Positions 60,872 to 64,000 of a DNA stretch of 64,000 bases are shown piece by piece. The translations under genes and the position numbers were made by a program. The stretch lies in the NCBI GenBank assembly GCA_013398015.1, contig VZRR01012752.1:434001-498000 (forward strand), read 5' to 3'. This stretch comes from Oreocharis arfaki. Taxonomy: Eukaryota; Chordata; Aves; Passeriformes; Paramythiidae. How positions within the stretch are numbered: the stretch's first letter is position 1; every line of letters starts with the position of its first letter. The notes beneath the pieces are model-generated. The model saw only the letters and a list, made by a program, of their open reading frames with translations, did not search any database and had not been told where the DNA came from.

Positions 60872-62555
60872 TTAGTTGTGAAAGAGATGAGATAGAAGTG
60901 GGATTTTCACAAATAGGACTGCTGTGGATCCAAGTATCCATGCATTGAGTTTTATGGGTTTTTTCATTGTAAAGACAGTTGGGACATAATGGAAGGACTT
61001 TGTGTATTTTAAGGGGTTTGGAGCTTTCATTAGCCTAGCCAGAGCTGAGGTGTATGTGGGCAAATAAACTCTGTGGCACAGAGAAAACCCTGCCAATGAG
61101 ATAAAGCAGTAAAATGTTTCTAAGCTGGCAAGCTGGTTCATTTGTCTACGGAAAAGGCTGCTGAATTATCTCCTGCTCTCTGCTAGGCAATCTGTTCTGT
61201 TGCTGTTGTCTGGAAATGTATTATCCTCATGTTACAAACAGATTTGTTTGAGAATATGCTCAGGTGGGTTGAATAGGTCTTCAAGGTCTACTAGAAGAAA
61301 GATGGACTAGATACAGGTGATTGGTATATCTTAATGGTAGACATTAATCACTAAGCTTTCCCACTGCAATGTTCTCCAGAACCTCTTTTTTCATGTAAGG
61401 CAGTATCTTTGCTCACTTTTGTGATATATCACAGGGTAACTGTCTCAACAGATTGTTAATGCTAAATCTATCCTAGTGGAGTTTAATTAAAAACCATATT
61501 CTGCATCTTTAGTTAAAATCAAACACAATGGTAGTTCCAAACTTGACTAGCCCACTGAGGCATACAAGTCATATAATAAGTTCTTTTTAATCAACTGTGA
61601 CAGTTTAGTTTGAGGTATAATTTATTCACATGGTTTAGACAATACTTGCTACACTACAACCAGAACTCAGTGAGATAGCTCAAAATTAAATTAAATACGA
61701 AAAAAAAAGAAGTAAGGAAAAGTCTTTCTCCTTATGCCGAAAGTGAGTGGACTACAAAACATAATTAATTGGAAAAAAAGAGTGAAATGTTACTTTTTGA
61801 TGAGTATAAATAAATCACTTCTTCCTTAAAATCACTTTCAATCATCTAAATAGAATACTTCATAAGAAACACTTGTCAAATAAGAAAGTATGGAAGAAAA
61901 TTTCTAAAGGTTTTACATATGTTCGTGCATACTTAAAAATAGATTGAAATACATAATACTGAGGAAAATACAGTGCAGTCAACACAATAAATGTTTTCAT
62001 ATAAAGTCTTCAACATTACACTATAAAGAACAAAATACTAAATAATGAATTTGACAGCAAATCACAAACCTAAATGGTATCTAGGCGAATGTAATAAATA
62101 GAATTCTGAGAATAAATGTAATAAATCAATAAATGAAGGATAAGATCTGCTTTAAGTCTTTGTATAATAAATTTAAACAGTAAAGAATAAAGCAAAATCT
62201 GTTCTAAGACAGAGACTTACTATCCATACAAACCAAGTTCAGTGTGGCTTTATGTAGGGGGGGCTTTTCCTTGTAACTTTTGATCACATTTCCATTCCAG
62301 ATGCATAGAAGTAGTTCGTATCATTCTCACAAAATCAGGCTGGAAGAGATTCCTAATTCGTACACTTAAGCATTTGATAAAGGCGTTTTTCTGAACATAC
62401 ATATGTTCAAAATTCTTTAAAAATGCATAGTGAAAATTTCAGGTGATAAACCATGCTATTTGTTTTAAAACAGAACACTGTATTATCACTTAAAAGAATG
62501 GATTCTTCTTTTATGTTTCCTTGACAAGTGTTTTCTCTCCTACCCCAATTTCCAG
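60872..62555. other. Unique non-coding stretch, AT-rich
   Basis: No repeat or gene was recognised. Base composition becomes strongly AT-rich from 61.6 to 62.2 kb. Confidence 0.5.
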
Positions 62556-63171
62556 GATTCATAGAATCATAGACTATCCTGAAAGGACCCACAAGGATAG
62601 TTAACTACCCATAGGGCAACTTGAAAAATTGGGTACATTCTAATATTTTTTTTATCCATCCTATATTTTGGAAATTAAAATGCCCACAGTACTCGAGGTG
62701 AGGCTGCAACAATTACAGTGCAAAAATCACTTCTTCCAGCTGGTTAGCTGTACTGGGCCTAATGCTTGCCAGGATACAATTTGCCCTTTTGGCCATCAGG
62801 GCACACTGTTGACTCGTATTGAGCTTGCCATCAACCAGAACATCTCCTTCTGCTGGGTTGCACTCCAGTCTTTTGCCCACAGTGTATACCTTCCTCCAGG
62901 ATTACACCATCCCACATGCAGAATCTGGCATTTCCCCTTAAAATTCATGTGGTTGGTGGCTGTCCAGCCCTTTAATCCATGAGGGTCTCTATGTAAGGGC
63001 CTCTCTATCCTCAAGGAAGTCAACAAGTCCTCCTAATTTAGCTTAGTTGACAAGCTTACTGTGCATGAAATTCCAGCATCCAGGTCTGATAAAAATGTTG
63101 ATAAGAACTTGCCATAAAATTGAGCCCTGGAGAACGCCACTACTGACTGGCCACCAACCAAAAGTTGCCCC

Positions 63172-63177
63172 ATTTAC
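63172..63177 (+). repeat. Target-site duplication, left copy
   Basis: ATTTAC borders the solo LTR. Its partner CTTTAC is at 63465-63470. Confidence 0.75.
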
Positions 63178-63464
63178 TGCAGCTCTGCGTGTGAGTCAGC
63201 ACAGGCGTGCAGCTGGGACAACCACAAACTTGGGGCTGGAATGGAAAGAGTAAATTTATTTTCATTACCTTGTTAACCAGGTAAAGCAATACCTGGGCAG
63301 AGTCTCACAAGCAAAGACACAAGCACTGTTAAACATGGTCCATGCCAGAGGATTCCTGGCCTGCTGTTCTCATAGGCCAATCAAGTTATTTCCAATTGCA
63401 AGGTCACTTGAACAATTGCCGATCTCCTCACCAACCTCTGCTTTTTAACCCATGTCTCCCAACA
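63178..63464 (-). mobile_element. Solo LTR nested in CR1, minus strand
   Basis: Read on the minus strand the insert starts TGTTGGGAGACATGGG and ends CACGCAGAGCTGCA, with TG...CA ends and a length of 287 bases. An AATAAA lies at 63255-63260 (complement of TTTATT), about 205 bases from the LTR start, the usual R-region position. The six bases on either side, ATTTAC at 63172-63177 and CTTTAC at 63465-63470, match at five positions, as expected for a 6-bp target duplication with one later mutation. The flanks are continuous CR1 sequence. No internal retroviral sequence remains, so recombination between two LTRs left a solo copy. Six-base duplications are typical of alpha/beta-type (class II) elements. 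The family was not identified. Confidence 0.85.
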
Positions 63465-63470
63465 CTTTAC
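63465..63470 (+). repeat. Target-site duplication, right copy
   Basis: CTTTAC, five of six bases identical to the left copy at 63172-63177. Confidence 0.75.
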
Positions 63471-64000
63471 GGGTCCGACTCTTCAGCCAGTTGGTCACAA
63501 ATTGCACTGTAAACATGACTGGATGTGTGCTGGACAAGTTGTATAGAAGGATCCAGCAACAGAGAGTGCTGAGAGCCTTTCTAAAATACATAAAAACCCC
63601 ATGTCAGATGCCTTCTCTTTATCCATTAGTCAGGTAACCCTCTCATAAAAGGAAATTAAGTTAGTGAAGCATGATTTTGCCTTTATGAACCTATGCTAAC
63701 TTTGAGTGATGACTGCATTGTCTTTCAAGTGTTTTTCAATAATTGCCCCAATAATCTTCTCCATAATTTTACTAAGCACTGAAATGAGGCTGACAGGCTT
63801 ATAATTACCATGGTCTTCTTTCTTGCCCTCCTGAAGATTCAAATAACACCTGCTAGCTTCCAGTCATCTGGAACATCTGCATATTCCCAAGATCATTGAT
63901 AAATAACTGAGAGAGGTCTCTCAATAACATGTTTCCAGTACACTGGGATCCAATGTCATTATTTCCAAATTAAACAATTAAATGTTAGAAAACTATTCTA

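Larger units (their letters stand above)
62556..63965 (-). mobile_element. Long CR1 LINE, minus strand, split by an LTR
   Basis: The 3' terminus is at 62556 (ATTCATAGAATCATAGACTA). Moving up-coordinate, CR1 matches continue in order through the ORF2 C-terminus (CCAGGATACAATTTGCCCTT and TTGGCCATCAGGGCACACTG) and the RT region (GAGCCCTGGAGAACGCCACT). They are interrupted at 63178-63464 by an LTR and then resume (TCTTCAGCCAGTTGGTCA, CATGTCAGATGCCTTCTCTT, GAACCTATGCTAACTTTGAG, ATGAGGCTGACAGGCTTATA). The match weakens at 63.95 kb but probably runs past the window end. With over 1.1 kb of CR1 sequence it is the longest copy here. It is well diverged, and all frames are broken. Confidence 0.92.

Noticed and set aside
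1..64000. CRISPR array, prokaryotic operon or phage-type system
   Set aside because: No regularly spaced repeats, no dense coding, and the vertebrate retroelement content rules out a prokaryotic source.

Overview
This 64 kb window reads as gene-poor vertebrate nuclear DNA, almost certainly from a bird and probably from a songbird (passerine). The evidence is the repeat content. At least 17 CR1 LINE copies, the dominant avian retrotransposon, lie on both strands and most end in the family's diagnostic 3' terminus. One short element at about 5.2 kb joins a tRNA-Ile-like head, with both pol III boxes, to a CR1-type tail; this matches the layout described for the passerine SINE TguSINE1. There are also two solo-LTR-like insertions. 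The DNA is AT-rich and CpG-poor, with no dense coding frames, no operons, no ribosome binding sites, and no rRNA or functional tRNA genes. I found no protein-coding gene I could name. All recognisable coding sequence is decayed CR1 reverse-transcriptase ORF.

Layout. 1-14.5 kb: mostly unique AT-rich DNA with a composite minus-strand CR1 (3.7-4.3 kb), the tRNA-Ile/CR1 SINE (5.2 kb) and a SINE/CR1 tail relic (9.4 kb). 14.5-26.2 kb: an eroded CR1 at 14.6 kb, an ancient CR1/L3-like relic at 18.4-19.0 kb that still holds a 159-codon open frame, and CR1 copies at 20.9, 21.8 and 25.6 kb. 26.2-31.6 kb: unique DNA with a T-run/G-run junction. 31.6-37.7 kb: a CR1 end, a GC-rich island with a 57-bp tandem duplication and an ambiguous base, an unclassified stretch with several loose open frames, and a CpG-rich solo-LTR candidate (37.15-37.65 kb). 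38-50 kb: four 3'-end CR1 copies, one internal RT-domain CR1 fragment (44.6 kb), an exon-like segment at 45.8 kb, and an octamer-motif cluster at 49.2-49.5 kb that looks like a non-coding regulatory candidate. 50-64 kb: CR1 copies at 54.1, 56.3, 58.9 and 60.7 kb, an AT-rich tract at 60.0-60.2 kb, and a long minus-strand CR1 from 62.56 kb to near the window end, interrupted by a 287-bp solo LTR flanked by a near-perfect 6-bp target duplication.

How the parts relate: the repeats form an insertion record rather than a pathway. The oldest layer is the CR1/L3-like relic. Above it are several CR1 subfamilies with distinguishable 3' ends, the CR1-tailed SINE (CR1-dependent mobilisation is inferred from the shared tail), and then the retroviral LTRs, at least one of them nested in a CR1. 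No strong case for an undescribed biological system was found. The most worthwhile leads are the octamer cluster, the two exon-like segments, the unclassified GC-rich island, and the reading frames that stay open in otherwise dead CR1 copies.
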